A stretch of 64,000 nt of DNA from Prosthecodimorpha staleyi (GTDB taxonomy: Bacteria > Pseudomonadota > Alphaproteobacteria > Rhizobiales > Ancalomicrobiaceae), in NCBI RefSeq assembly GCF_018729455.1, contig NZ_JAHHZF010000011.1, forward strand, positions 62,001 through 126,000. The letters run 5' to 3'. This document shows, one piece after another, positions 28,882 through 37,564 of the stretch. The first letter of the stretch is position 1; the number at the start of each line of letters is the position of its first letter. A model generated the notes under the pieces. That model was not told the DNA's origin, searched no databases, and saw only the letters and a list, made by a program, of their open reading frames with translations. The position numbers and the translations under genes are program-made.

Positions 28882-29553
28882 CTATTGGAGTTGGAACGGC
28901 ATCCGGATCTGCGCGATCTTGCCGGTCGCCGTGTCCTTGACTTCGGCCAGCAGCAGATAGGCGCCCGGCTTCAGACCCTTCGGCACATAGGCGAAATGCA
29001 GCATGAACTCGCGGTTCGGATTGCGGCTCTTGAGCTGCAAGGCGCCTGCGCGCGGCGCGATCGCCTCGCTGCCGTCCGGATTGGCGACCGCGATCCGGAT
29101 CTCGAAGGCGATCTTGTACCAGTCGCCCTCGCGGACATGGCCGAAGCCGAAGGGCTCGGCATAGATGCGCAGCGCCTCGCCGGCCTTGAAACCGGTCCCG
29201 GGGCGCGGATCGTAGACGCCGAAGCCCTTCGGATCGTTCTCGACGAACAGAAGCTTGCGCAGTTCCAGCGGCGCCGCCGTCCAGAGGGTATCGGCGGCGC
29301 GCGCCAGCGCGTCGAAGGCCTCGCGGCTACGGCCGTCGGCGGCGAGCTTCTCCGCCTCCGCCGCCGCATCGGCGATCGGGCCGGCGCGGGCCGGGGCGGT
29401 GCCGGCGGACAGGAACCCGGCACCAAGGCCCGCGACTGCCAGCAGCATGACGGCGCCGAATGCGCGCGCCCTGCCCTGCCGCGGCGCAAGCCGGCAGGCC
29501 GGACTCACGGCCCCTGTCGCGGGCCGATCGGTCGGGGCAGGATCGAGACGCAT
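28882..29553 (-). CDS. Secreted protein of unknown function
   Basis: A 223-residue protein I do not recognise by name. From the ATG at 29553 (GGAG about 9 bases upstream) a basic N-region leads into AFGAVMLLAVAGLGAGFLSAG, a signal peptide or anchor, then a mature domain beginning near GPIADAAAEAEKL. The rest looks beta-rich, with GEALRIYAEPFGFGHVREGDWYKIAF and FMLHFAYVPKGLKPGAYLLLAEVKD, which resembles an extracytoplasmic immunoglobulin-like module. It is transcribed divergently from the glycosylase gene. Confidence 0.65.
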   Translation of the reverse strand: MRLDPAPTDRPATGAVSPACRLAPRQGRARAFGAVMLLAVAGLGAGFLSAGTAPARAGPIADAAAEAEKLAADGRSREAFDALARAADTLWTAAPLELRKLLFVENDPKGFGVYDPRPGTGFKAGEALRIYAEPFGFGHVREGDWYKIAFEIRIAVANPDGSEAIAPRAGALQLKSRNPNREFMLHFAYVPKGLKPGAYLLLAEVKDTATGKIAQIRMPFQLQ

Positions 29554-29626
29554 GATTCGAAGCTCCGCCTGTCGGGAGACGGAGCATAGTCCGAGGCCGG
29601 CGAGAACGCCACGCAGGGTCAGAGCC

Positions 29627-30184
29627 ATGGAGTGGCGCAGCTTCTTCGAGCGCGACGCGGCGACGGTGGCGCACGGACTGATCGGCGCCCGCCTGACCTT
29701 CGCCGGCGCCGGCGGCCGCATCGTCGAAACCGAAGCCTATGAGCGCACCGACCCGGCCTCGCACAGCTTTTCCGGCCCAACGGCGCGCAATGCCGTGATG
29801 TTCGGCCCGCCGGGACGGGTCTATGTCTATCGCTCCTACGGCATCCACTGGTGCCTGAACCTGGTCACCGGCCCGGACGGCCACGGCGCGGCGGTTCTGA
29901 TCCGGGCGATCGAGCCGCTCGACGGCCTCGACGCCATGGCGGCCCGGCGCGGCCTCGCCGATCCGCGCCTGCTGGCCGCCGGCCCGGGCCGGCTCTGCCA
30001 GGCGCTCGGCATCACGATCGCCGAAAACGGGCTCGACGTCGCCAGCCTCCCTTTCGGACTGGCGCTATCCGATGAGACCGTGCCGGTCCGGACCGGGCCG
30101 CGCATCGGCATCAGCCGGGCGATCGAGCGGCCCTGGCGCTTCGGCCTGGAGGGGTCGCGCTATCTCAGCCGGCCGTTCCGATAG
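29627..30184 (+). CDS. DNA-3-methyladenine glycosylase (Aag/Mpg family)
   Basis: Base-excision repair enzyme that removes alkylated purines. The 185-residue protein has RIVETEAYERTDPASHSF, with the catalytic-region Glu, PPGRVYVYRSYGIHWCLNLVT, and VLIRAIEPLDG, all characteristic of the AAG fold. GPGRLCQALGIT and GPRIGISRAIERPWRF complete the active-site wall. Length is normal. Confidence 0.93.
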   Translation: MEWRSFFERDAATVAHGLIGARLTFAGAGGRIVETEAYERTDPASHSFSGPTARNAVMFGPPGRVYVYRSYGIHWCLNLVTGPDGHGAAVLIRAIEPLDGLDAMAARRGLADPRLLAAGPGRLCQALGITIAENGLDVASLPFGLALSDETVPVRTGPRIGISRAIERPWRFGLEGSRYLSRPFR

Positions 30185-30235
30185 GCCCGGCCGGCGGCGG
30201 CGCCGGACACCGGTGCGTCACCGGAGGCGGGCGCG

Positions 30236-30637
30236 TCACTGGATATGGGCCGGGTCCATCCAGATCAATTCCCAGACATGCCCGTCCAGGTCCTGGAAGC
30301 TCGCCCCGACCATGAAACCGTGGTCCATGTCGGGCTTCCATTCCCGCCCGCCGGCGGCCAGCGCGCGGGCCTTCAGGTCGGTGACCTCCTCCCGGCTCGC
30401 ACAGGAGAGTGCGTTCAGCACCTCCTTGACGCGTTCGGCATCCGCGATCTCGCCCGTGATGAAGTCGCGGAACCGCGGCTCTGTCAGAAGCATCGCGTAG
30501 ACATGGTTCTCCGCGATCACCATGCAGGCCGCCTCGTCGTTGGTGAACTGCGGATTGAAGGTGAAGCCGAGCGCCTGGAAGAACGCCTTCGAGGCGTTCA
30601 GGTCCTTCACCGGCAGGTTGACGAAGATCATGCGCAT
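30236..30637 (-). CDS. VOC-family protein (glyoxalase-like)
   Basis: A 133-residue protein beginning MRMIFVNLPVKDLNASKAFF, with a second-module end FQDLDGHVWELIWMDP. It resembles the lactoylglutathione lyase-like extradiol family often annotated as glyoxalase. The ATG at 30637 follows GGAGGGAACAGGC. It is followed upstream by a cupin gene in the same direction 100 bp away. Substrate unknown. Confidence 0.85.
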   Translation of the reverse strand: MRMIFVNLPVKDLNASKAFFQALGFTFNPQFTNDEAACMVIAENHVYAMLLTEPRFRDFITGEIADAERVKEVLNALSCASREEVTDLKARALAAGGREWKPDMDHGFMVGASFQDLDGHVWELIWMDPAHIQ

Positions 30638-30737
30638 GCCTGTTCCCTCCTCGAAATCCGGCGTCGCCGGCCATGACAGCGGGACGCACACGGCGCAAGG
30701 ACGTTCCATCCGCACCGGTGCCGACAGGCCCGCGCCG

Positions 30738-31067
30738 TCAGTCCGGCTTCGGCGGCCAATGCACCGCAAGCCACACGGTCGGCCCGGCCGGATCGGTCCA
30801 CAGCACCCAGTGGCGGCGCCGCGCCGGGATCAGCACATGGTCGCCCGGCCGCAGCACCCGGTCGGCCTCGCCGTCGAGACGGAGACAGGCCGAGCCGGCC
30901 AGCAGCAGGACCCATTCGTCATGGTCCTGGTCCCAGGGCGCCTCCGCCGGGGTCGACTGTCCGGTCGAGACGATCCGCTCGATGCGCACGCCCTCCCGGG
31001 TCAAGATCTGGGTGAAGATCTCGTCGGCGAGCGGCACGGTCGGAAGGGCGTCGAGAAGATTGGTCAT
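30738..31067 (-). CDS. Cupin-domain protein
   Basis: A 109-residue single-domain cupin. The first motif region is WDQDHDEWVLLLAGSACLRLDGE and the second is LRPGDHVLIPARRRHWVLWTD, with His and Glu residues at the usual metal-binding positions. The ATG at 31067 gives a compact domain. Small cupins of this kind are sensors or metal-dependent enzymes; no function can be assigned. Confidence 0.82.
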   Translation of the reverse strand: MTNLLDALPTVPLADEIFTQILTREGVRIERIVSTGQSTPAEAPWDQDHDEWVLLLAGSACLRLDGEADRVLRPGDHVLIPARRRHWVLWTDPAGPTVWLAVHWPPKPD

Positions 31068-31290
31068 GGCACGCAGGATGGCACGGACCGGTATCCGAAA
31101 TCCGACGGATCGCCGCCGGACCGGTCCCGACCGGTGCTTCCGTCGACGGATGCCGCCATCACCCGGCCGCCCGATGCCGGCGGACGGCACCCTCCCCGTC
31201 ATGCCCCGGATTGACGGCTTCCCCGGGCACCGTCACGGTGCGCTCGCCCCGGGGTCTGCCGATCCCGTCCTCCAAGCCCCCGAGACCCGC

Positions 31291-32355
31291 ATGCGTCCGA
31301 TCCGCTGGCTTCTCGTTCTGTGTCTGATCGCCGCGGCGGCCGCCGGCGCCTGGTGGTGGCTGCAACGGCCCCTGGCGGTGGAGACGGTCGCGGTCCGGCG
31401 CGGCTCGGCGGCCGAGGTGGTCTATGCGACCGGCGTCGTCGAGCCGGCGCGCTGGGCCAAGGTGCAGCCGGTGGTGCGCGGGCGCATCGTCGATCTCTGC
31501 CGCAAATGCGAGGGCGAGACGGTCAGGCTCGGCGAACAGATCGGCCGGCTCGACGACGGCGTCGCGCGGGCGTCGCTCAAGGAGCTGCAGGCGCGCGAGG
31601 CCTTCGCGAAGGGCGAACTCGACCGGACCGTGGAACTGCTCGCCCGCCGCGTCGTCAGCCAGCAGGCCTATGACCGGGCGGTCAGCGAATTGTCGCAGAT
31701 CGAGGCCGCGATCGCGGCACAGACGGCACGGCTCGACGACTATGTCCTGCGCGCGCCGATGGACGGCACCATCCTGCGCCGCGACGGCGAGATCGGCGAG
31801 GTCGCCGACACCGCGACGGTGCTGTTCTGGATCGGCATGCCGCGGCCGCTGGAGGTGCTGGCCGAGGTCAACGAGGAGGACATTCCGCGCATCGAGGCCG
31901 GCCAGGAGGTGCTTTTGCGCTCCGACGCCTTCCCGGACCGCCGCCTGGAGGGGTCCGTCTCGCGCATCACGCCGAAGGGCGATCCGGTCGCCAAGACCTA
32001 CCGGGTGCGCATCCAGCTGCCGGACGACACGCCGCTGATGATCGGCATGACGGTCGACATCAACGTCGTCATCCGCCGCAAGGCCGGCACGCTGATTCTG
32101 CCGCGCACGGCGCTCGACGGCGACCGGCTGTGGCGCATCGGAGCGGATGGCCGGGCGGTGGCGATCCGGCCGCAGATCGGCATCCGCAGCGCGGCGGAGG
32201 TCGAGATCCTGTCGGATCTCGCCGAGGGCGACCGCGTCATCGCGCCGGTGCCGGCCGGGTTCGAGTCCGGCCGGCCGGTGCGCGCCGTGCCGGTCCCCGG
32301 AGCGGCCGGGGGCGGCACCGCCTCACCGGGGGCGGCAAAGGGAGCCGCGCCGTGA
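31291..32355 (+). CDS. HlyD/MacA-family periplasmic adaptor subunit
   Basis: Membrane fusion protein of a three-gene ABC export operon. The 354-residue protein has an N-terminal anchor helix (WLLVLCLIAAAAAGAWWWL), a biotinyl-lipoyl-like hairpin (GVVEPARWAKVQPVVRGRIVDL and VLRAPMDGTILRRDGEIGEV), a short coiled coil between them, and a beta-barrel (GQEVLLRSDAFPDRRLEGSV). Two cysteines sit in LCRKCEGE. The stop overlaps the permease start (GTGA). The cargo is unknown. Confidence 0.88.
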   Translation: MRPIRWLLVLCLIAAAAAGAWWWLQRPLAVETVAVRRGSAAEVVYATGVVEPARWAKVQPVVRGRIVDLCRKCEGETVRLGEQIGRLDDGVARASLKELQAREAFAKGELDRTVELLARRVVSQQAYDRAVSELSQIEAAIAAQTARLDDYVLRAPMDGTILRRDGEIGEVADTATVLFWIGMPRPLEVLAEVNEEDIPRIEAGQEVLLRSDAFPDRRLEGSVSRITPKGDPVAKTYRVRIQLPDDTPLMIGMTVDINVVIRRKAGTLILPRTALDGDRLWRIGADGRAVAIRPQIGIRSAAEVEILSDLAEGDRVIAPVPAGFESGRPVRAVPVPGAAGGGTASPGAAKGAAP

Positions 32356-33596
32356 TCCGGCTTCTGTTCGACATCGCCTATACGCATATCGCCGGCCGGC
32401 TCCGGCAGACGGTGGTGTCGATCGTCGGCGTGATGCTCGGCGTCGGCTTCTCGATCGCCATGGCGGCGCTGATGCAGGGCTCGCAGGACGACTTCGTCAC
32501 CCAGTTGATCGATGCCCTGCCGCATGTCTCGGTCAGCGACGAGACCCGCAACCCGCCGCGCCAGCCGGCGCTCGACCGCTTCGATGCGGTCGAACTGCTC
32601 GGCCTGAAACCCGACGACGACCGGCGCGGCATCCGCAACCCGACCGAGGTGCTGACGCTGCTGAGGGCCCTCGTGCCGGGCCGGATCGCCCCCGCCCTGA
32701 CCGGGCAGGCGGTCGCCCGCTACGGCGGCGGCGATGTCGGCCTGGCGGTCGCCGGTATCGAGCCGGCCGCCGAGAAGCGGGTCTCGCGCATCGCCAAGGA
32801 CATGCGCGAGGGCTCGCTCGACACGCTGGCGGCCGACCCCAACGGCATCGTCATCGGCGACGGGGTGGCGCGCAAGCTCGGCGCCGGGCTCGGCGACCAG
32901 ATCACGGTCTCGACCAGCCGGGGCATCCTGAAGCGGCTGAAGATCGTCGGCCTGTTCCATACCGGCGTGACCACGCAGGACGACGGCAGCGGCTATGTCG
33001 GCCTGAAGGCGGCGCAGATCCTGTTCGAGCGGCCGAACGCCATCAACCAGATCAAGATCCGCCTCGACGAGGTCGGCCTGGCCCGGGCGGTCGCCGCCCG
33101 GATCGAGCGCGAGATCGGGTACAAGTCGCTGTCCTGGGAGGAGGCCAACCAGAGCCTCCTGGAGGCCTTCAAGATCCGCAACATCATCATGTTCACGGTG
33201 GTCGGCGCGATCCTGTTGGTGGCGGGCTTCGGCATCTACAACATCGTCTCGACCATCGTGCACGAGAAGGCGCGCGACATCGCCATCCTGAAATCGCTCG
33301 GCTTCGCTGAGGCCGACATGCGCCACATCTTCCTGATCGAGGGACTGATGATCGGCCTGCTCGGTTCGACCGCCGGCTGGGCGCTCGGCTTCGGGCTGAC
33401 CGAACTGCTCGGCTCGATCCGTTTCGAGCTCAAGGGTGGCCTGACCGAGGTGACCCATCTGCCGGTCGCACGCGATCCCCTGCACTACCTGATCGCCGCC
33501 GTCTTCGCGCTCGGTTCGGCCGGCGTCGCCGGCTTCCTGCCCGCCCGCAAGGCCGCCAAGGTGAAGCCGGTCGACATCATCCGGGGGGCGACGTGA
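32352..33596 (+). CDS. FtsX/MacB-type ABC transporter permease
   Basis: A 414-residue permease with one N-terminal helix, a large periplasmic domain (roughly residues 45-265) and three C-terminal helices, the FtsX/MacB/LolC topology. The C-terminal stretch IYNIVSTIVHEKARDIAILKSLGF is the conserved coupling segment. It starts at a GTG that overlaps the preceding stop by 4 bp and ends overlapping the next start, so all three proteins are translationally coupled. Likely a tripartite exporter or lipoprotein-type mechanotransmission pump. Confidence 0.88.
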   Translation: MIRLLFDIAYTHIAGRLRQTVVSIVGVMLGVGFSIAMAALMQGSQDDFVTQLIDALPHVSVSDETRNPPRQPALDRFDAVELLGLKPDDDRRGIRNPTEVLTLLRALVPGRIAPALTGQAVARYGGGDVGLAVAGIEPAAEKRVSRIAKDMREGSLDTLAADPNGIVIGDGVARKLGAGLGDQITVSTSRGILKRLKIVGLFHTGVTTQDDGSGYVGLKAAQILFERPNAINQIKIRLDEVGLARAVAARIEREIGYKSLSWEEANQSLLEAFKIRNIIMFTVVGAILLVAGFGIYNIVSTIVHEKARDIAILKSLGFAEADMRHIFLIEGLMIGLLGSTAGWALGFGLTELLGSIRFELKGGLTEVTHLPVARDPLHYLIAAVFALGSAGVAGFLPARKAAKVKPVDIIRGAT

Positions 33597-34393
33597 CCGC
33601 GCCCGGCCCGGCCCCGGACGACGCCGCGATCCCGCTGATCGAGGCGCGCAACGTCACCCGCATCCTGTCGGGCGCGGTCGAGACCACGCTCGTCAGTGAC
33701 GTCACCCTGTCGATCGGCACCGGCGAATTCGTCGCCGTGACCGGTCCGTCGGGGTCCGGCAAGTCGTCGCTGCTCTATCTGCTCGGCCTGCTCGATCTGC
33801 CGACCACCGGCGAGGTCCTGATCCGCGGCCGGCCGACCCACGCCATGAGCGAGGCCGAGCGGGCGGCGACCCGGCTGGCGACGCTCGGCTTCGTGTTCCA
33901 GTTCCATTTCCTGCTGCCGGAATTCAGCGCGCTCGGCAATGTCATGATCCCGATGCGCAAGCTCGGACGGCTCGACGCCCGGGCGATGCGCGAGCGCGCC
34001 GCCCTGCTGCTCGAACAGCTCGGCCTCGGCGGCCATCTCGACAAGCTGCCCGAACAGCTCTCCGGCGGGCAACGCCAGCGCGTCGCCATGGCCCGTGCGC
34101 TCGCCAACGACCCGCCGGTGATCCTGGCCGACGAGCCGACCGGCAGCCTGGACACGCGCTCGTCGGCGCAGGTGCGCGACATTCTCGCCCGGCTGGTCGC
34201 CGAGCAGGGCCGGACCGTGGTGGCGGTCACCCACGACCTGACCTTCGCCGAGGCCATGCGCCGGCGCATCCACCTGGTCGACGGCCGGATCGTCTCCGAC
34301 GAGCGCAACGCGCCGCCGGCGGGCCCCGCTCAGGCGGCCCCCAATCAGGCAGCCCCCACTCAGGCAGCCCCCACTCAGGCAGCGACGTCGTAG
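33593..34393 (+). CDS. LolD/MacB-type ABC transporter ATP-binding protein
   Basis: A 266-residue ATPase. Walker A is GPSGSGKSS, the signature is LSGGQRQRVAMARAL, Walker B is PVILADEPTGSLD, and the switch His is in VVAVTHDLTFAE. The GTG start overlaps the permease stop by 4 bp. The C-terminus ends in a repeated AAPNQ/AAPTQ tail encoded by 15-bp tandem repeats, and its final 19 bp overlap the convergent copper chaperone gene. Confidence 0.9.
   Translation: MTAPGPAPDDAAIPLIEARNVTRILSGAVETTLVSDVTLSIGTGEFVAVTGPSGSGKSSLLYLLGLLDLPTTGEVLIRGRPTHAMSEAERAATRLATLGFVFQFHFLLPEFSALGNVMIPMRKLGRLDARAMRERAALLLEQLGLGGHLDKLPEQLSGGQRQRVAMARALANDPPVILADEPTGSLDTRSSAQVRDILARLVAEQGRTVVAVTHDLTFAEAMRRRIHLVDGRIVSDERNAPPAGPAQAAPNQAAPTQAAPTQAATS
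34331..34380. repeat. 15-bp tandem repeats at the end of the ABC ATPase gene
   Basis: The unit CAGGCAGCCCCCACT occurs about three times in slightly varied form and encodes the repeated QAAPT tail of the ATPase. The last unit runs into the 3' end of the convergent HMA gene. Confidence 0.7.
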
Positions 34394-34569
34394 CCGGCAT
34401 CCTCGATCGCGGCGACGAAGGTCTCGCGCGGCGCGGCGGACTCGATCGCAACCTTGCCGCTCGGCAGGTCGATCTCGACGCGCGCGCCCGGATCGGCACG
34501 GCCGACCGCCTTCTCGACGCTGCGCACGCAGCCCATGCAGGTCATGCCTTCCACGGTGAGGGTGATCAT
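34375..34569 (-). CDS. Heavy-metal-associated (HMA) copper chaperone
   Basis: A 64-residue ferredoxin-like HMA protein of the CopZ type, with the metal motif GMTCMGC (M-x-C-x2-C). I chose the ATG at 34569 because GGAG lies 9 bases upstream; in-frame ATGs at 34575 and 34584 also exist. It would carry Cu(I) in the cytoplasm to an export ATPase or regulator. No copA or cueR is present in the window. A CueR-type promoter lies just upstream. Its 3' end overlaps the convergent ABC gene by 19 bp. Confidence 0.9.
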   Translation of the reverse strand: MITLTVEGMTCMGCVRSVEKAVGRADPGARVEIDLPSGKVAIESAAPRETFVAAIEDAGYDVAA

Positions 34570-34632
34570 GGTCATCGGCTCCATTGGCTTGGCGCGGGGT
34601 GGAACGGGCCGTCGGGTCCGGACCTGTCGCGG

Positions 34633-34663
34633 GATATGGACCTTCCCCTTGGGGCAAGGTCAA
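34633..34663 (-). promoter_or_regulatory. MerR/CueR-type promoter of the copper chaperone
   Basis: On the minus strand TTGACC (34663-34658) and CATATC (34638-34633) are separated by exactly 19 bp, the overlong spacer typical of MerR-family promoters. The spacer holds a dyad with arms GACCTTGCCC and GGGGAAGGTC centred near 34650, close to known CueR sites. Initiation would fall about 55-60 bases before the chaperone ATG. The matching regulator must be encoded elsewhere. Confidence 0.7.
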
Positions 34664-34908
34664 GGGCGGCGGGACCCGGACGATTGCGGATGGCCCCCGG
34701 CCGGGGGAGCCTGCCCGAGGATCCTCAACCCTCGACCGCAACACGCTTTGCCGTCAAGCGGATGGCGCGCTTTGTCGAACCGGCTGAGGATGCCGACAGT
34801 GAACTTCAGGCAACGCCCGGAGAGAATGGTTTCGAAACCGTGAATCACGCATAGTGGCCGGTGATTCGAGGGGCCGGCCCGCGCCGGTCCGGGCACTCGA
34901 GCGGGTCT

Positions 34909-36378
34909 ATGAATCGCTTCGCCGATCTCTTCATCACCACCTGCATCATCGTCGTCGCCATCGCGGCCGCGGTGGTGCTGCGCTTCCAGGCCGGGTTCGG
35001 CTGGGAGACCGCGCTGGTCGGCGGGATCTCGATGCTGGCCGTGCTGACCATCGTCAACATCCAGGGCAACGGCCGGCGCGATCGCGACCGGCTGGCCGCC
35101 GAGGTCGCCGGCCTGACGCTGCGGCTCGGCGAACTCGGCCAGGACGTTGCAAACCTGCAGCGCCGCGTCGGCGGGCTGGAGCAGAACCAGGGACGTCGGC
35201 AGAACCAGGATGTCGAGGCGGTGGTCGCCGAGGTCGAGGTGATCGGCGCGCTGGTCCGGCAGGTGGTCGAATCGGTCGCCGACATGGAGACGCGCGTCCT
35301 GTCGCACCAGGTGCGGAGCGGGGCCGCCGCCGGGCGCACCGCGCCGGCCGCAGCGACGCCGTCCAAGCCGGCGCCGCCGCCCGCACCGGTGGTCGAGGAG
35401 CCGACCCTCCTGCCCCGGCGCTTCGCCCATCTCGGCGAGGCCGGCTTTCTCGATCTCGTCCGCCGGGCCATCGAGGCCAATCGGATCGACATCCACCTGC
35501 AGCCGATCGTGACACTGCCGCAGCGCCGCATCCGCTACTATGAGGCACTGACGCGGCTGCGCACCGAGGACGGCGATACGATCTACCCGTCCGACTATAT
35601 TCCGCTCGCCGAAGCCTCCGGCATCATGCCGATGCTCGACAATCAGATCCTGTTCCGGACGGTGCAGATCCTGCGACGGCTGGTCACCCGGACCAAGGAT
35701 ATCGGGCTCTTCTGCAACATCTCGATGGCGAGCCTCGGCGACACGGCCTTCTTCCGCGAGTTCGTCGCCTTCCTGGAGGCCAACCGCGCACTGTCCGACA
35801 CGCTGGTGTTCGAGTTCACCCAGCGCCAGATCAAATCGATGAACCCGATCGAATACGAAGCCCTGCGCAGCCTGCAGTCGACGGGCTTCCGCTTCTCGGT
35901 CGACCAGGTTTCCGACCTGAGGCCGAGCTTCCAATTGATGGCCGAGCGCGGCTTCAAGTTCGCCAAGATCGGTGCCGAGCGCATCCTGAACCGGATGGAC
36001 GAACTCGGCGCCGACATCCACCCGGCCGATCTGGCCAATTTCTTCGCCCGTTTCGGCATCGACCTGATCGTCGACCATGTCGAGAGCGAGACGCAGGTCG
36101 TGGAACTGCTCGATTTCGGCGTGCGCTTCGGCCAGGGCTTCGTCTTCTCGCCGCCGCGCCCGGTCCGCAGCGACGTGCTGCAAAGCGCGATCGAGCCGCC
36201 GTCCGCCGAACCGGTGCCGACCGTCTCGCCGACCGCCACCATGGCGACGCCGGGCATGACGCCGCCCACGACACCGCCGCCGGCCCGGATGGAACCGCCG
36301 GTGCGCGCAGACAAGCCAAAGCCCGCGGCCGAGCCGCGTCGCAACGCGCTCGGGCGGGCCATCGCTCAAAAGACCTGA
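34909..36378 (+). CDS. TipF-like membrane protein with a degenerate EAL domain
   Basis: A 489-residue protein with two N-terminal helices (about residues 7-26 and 33-50), a coiled coil (55-125), a Pro/Ala linker, an EAL domain (about 180-415) and a Pro-rich tail. This layout matches Caulobacter TipF, a c-di-GMP-binding flagellar placement factor. EAL itself is kept (YYEALTRLR), but the metal-binding DDFG reads DQVS and the KID motif reads KIG, so phosphodiesterase activity is unlikely. Convergent cheZ and cheY support a motility role. Confidence 0.82.
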   Translation: MNRFADLFITTCIIVVAIAAAVVLRFQAGFGWETALVGGISMLAVLTIVNIQGNGRRDRDRLAAEVAGLTLRLGELGQDVANLQRRVGGLEQNQGRRQNQDVEAVVAEVEVIGALVRQVVESVADMETRVLSHQVRSGAAAGRTAPAAATPSKPAPPPAPVVEEPTLLPRRFAHLGEAGFLDLVRRAIEANRIDIHLQPIVTLPQRRIRYYEALTRLRTEDGDTIYPSDYIPLAEASGIMPMLDNQILFRTVQILRRLVTRTKDIGLFCNISMASLGDTAFFREFVAFLEANRALSDTLVFEFTQRQIKSMNPIEYEALRSLQSTGFRFSVDQVSDLRPSFQLMAERGFKFAKIGAERILNRMDELGADIHPADLANFFARFGIDLIVDHVESETQVVELLDFGVRFGQGFVFSPPRPVRSDVLQSAIEPPSAEPVPTVSPTATMATPGMTPPTTPPPARMEPPVRADKPKPAAEPRRNALGRAIAQKT

Positions 36379-36438
36379 GGGCTCAACGCGGCGGCCGGTC
36401 CGGTGAAACCGGGGCGCCGTCGTCCCAGGTGGGTCGGA

Positions 36439-37110
36439 TCAGTCGAACAGCTTGTCGATATCTTCCTGGTCGGACATCGAGAAGAAGTCGTCGACATCGG
36501 ATTGCGACACGCCCTGACCCTTCATCTGCGGGCCGTTCAGCATCAACTCGCGCATGCGGCGCTCGTCGTCGCTTTCCTCCACGGTCTCTTCAGGGCCGGT
36601 TTCGGCAAGATTGAGCCGCTGGGCGAGCGATTCGATGCGCTCGTCGATCCAGGACAGCGTCTTGACGACCTTGCGGATGCGCTGGCCGGTCAGGTCCTGG
36701 AACGAGCAGGCCTCGAAGATGACGATCATCTTGTCGTCGACGAGTGCCTTGTAGGCGACCGGATCGGTGGCATCGGCCGCCATGATCGCCTCGGCCGCCG
36801 CCATGATCGTTTCCGTCGCATCCTGGGTCGACTCGACCACGGCATCGAGCTCGCGGCCGGCTTCAGGGATGCGCTCGAAACGGAACTGATCGGGCCGCAG
36901 GTCGCGGATTTCCCGCTTCAGGGACGAGATCTGCTCCGCGATGCTGCGGAATTCCGCATGCAGCATCTTGTCGGTGGTCGCCACAGCCTCGTCGAGGCTC
37001 TGCGCCATCCGCTCGGCCAGGTCCATGACGTCGTTGAGCTTGACGTCCTCGCGGTCCTGCTGGAGGAATTCCACCACCCGGCCGATCTCGGTCGCCGTCG
37101 GCTGCGCCAT
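36439..37110 (-). CDS. cheZ: CheZ-type CheY-P phosphatase
   Basis: Speeds dephosphorylation of CheY-P. The 223-residue helical protein has the active-site segment EACSFQDLTGQRIRKVVK near residues 138-155, with the catalytic Gln in FQDLTGQ, and a C-terminal CheY-binding tail ending DQEDIDKLFD. The ATG at 37110 has AAGGGGA 7 bases upstream. It lies 70 bp downstream of cheY in the same direction. Confidence 0.92.
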   Translation of the reverse strand: MAQPTATEIGRVVEFLQQDREDVKLNDVMDLAERMAQSLDEAVATTDKMLHAEFRSIAEQISSLKREIRDLRPDQFRFERIPEAGRELDAVVESTQDATETIMAAAEAIMAADATDPVAYKALVDDKMIVIFEACSFQDLTGQRIRKVVKTLSWIDERIESLAQRLNLAETGPEETVEESDDERRMRELMLNGPQMKGQGVSQSDVDDFFSMSDQEDIDKLFD

Positions 37111-37180
37111 GTGCAAGTCCCCTTCCACGGCCGGATGCCGAGAGGCTCGGCCGGCCGTGTTGCTTCCGAAAATCGCCAAA

Positions 37181-37564
37181 TCAGTCGTTGAAGACCGCTT
37201 CGATCTTGCCCTTCAACGTCTGCGCGTTGAACGGCTTCACGATATAGTTGTTCACGCCGGCCTTCTTGGCGGCGATCACGTTCTCGGTCTTGGACTCGGC
37301 GGTGACCATGATGAACGGAGTCTTGGCCAGCGACGTGTCGGCCCGAACATGCTTGAGCAGTTCGTAGCCGGTCATCGGTTCCATGTTCCAGTCGGAAATG
37401 ACCAGACCGTAGCGCCGATCCTTCATCTTGGCGAAAGCCTCGGTTCCGTCGGAAGCCTCGTCCACATCCTCGAAACCGAGCTGCTTCAGCAGGTTGCGGA
37501 TGATGCGGATCATGGTCTTGTAGTCATCGACGACGAGGATCGGCATCGAAAGATCGAGCGCCAT
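37181..37564 (-). CDS. cheY: CheY-type single-domain response regulator
   Basis: A 127-residue receiver with no output domain. The acidic pocket is VVDD near residues 12-15, the phosphoacceptor Asp is in LVISDWNMEPMTG, the Thr is in FIMVTAES, and the Lys is in YIVKPFNAQTL. Being paired with cheZ, it most likely controls flagellar motor switching. The 322-bp region upstream holds its promoter. Confidence 0.94.
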   Translation of the reverse strand: MALDLSMPILVVDDYKTMIRIIRNLLKQLGFEDVDEASDGTEAFAKMKDRRYGLVISDWNMEPMTGYELLKHVRADTSLAKTPFIMVTAESKTENVIAAKKAGVNNYIVKPFNAQTLKGKIEAVFND

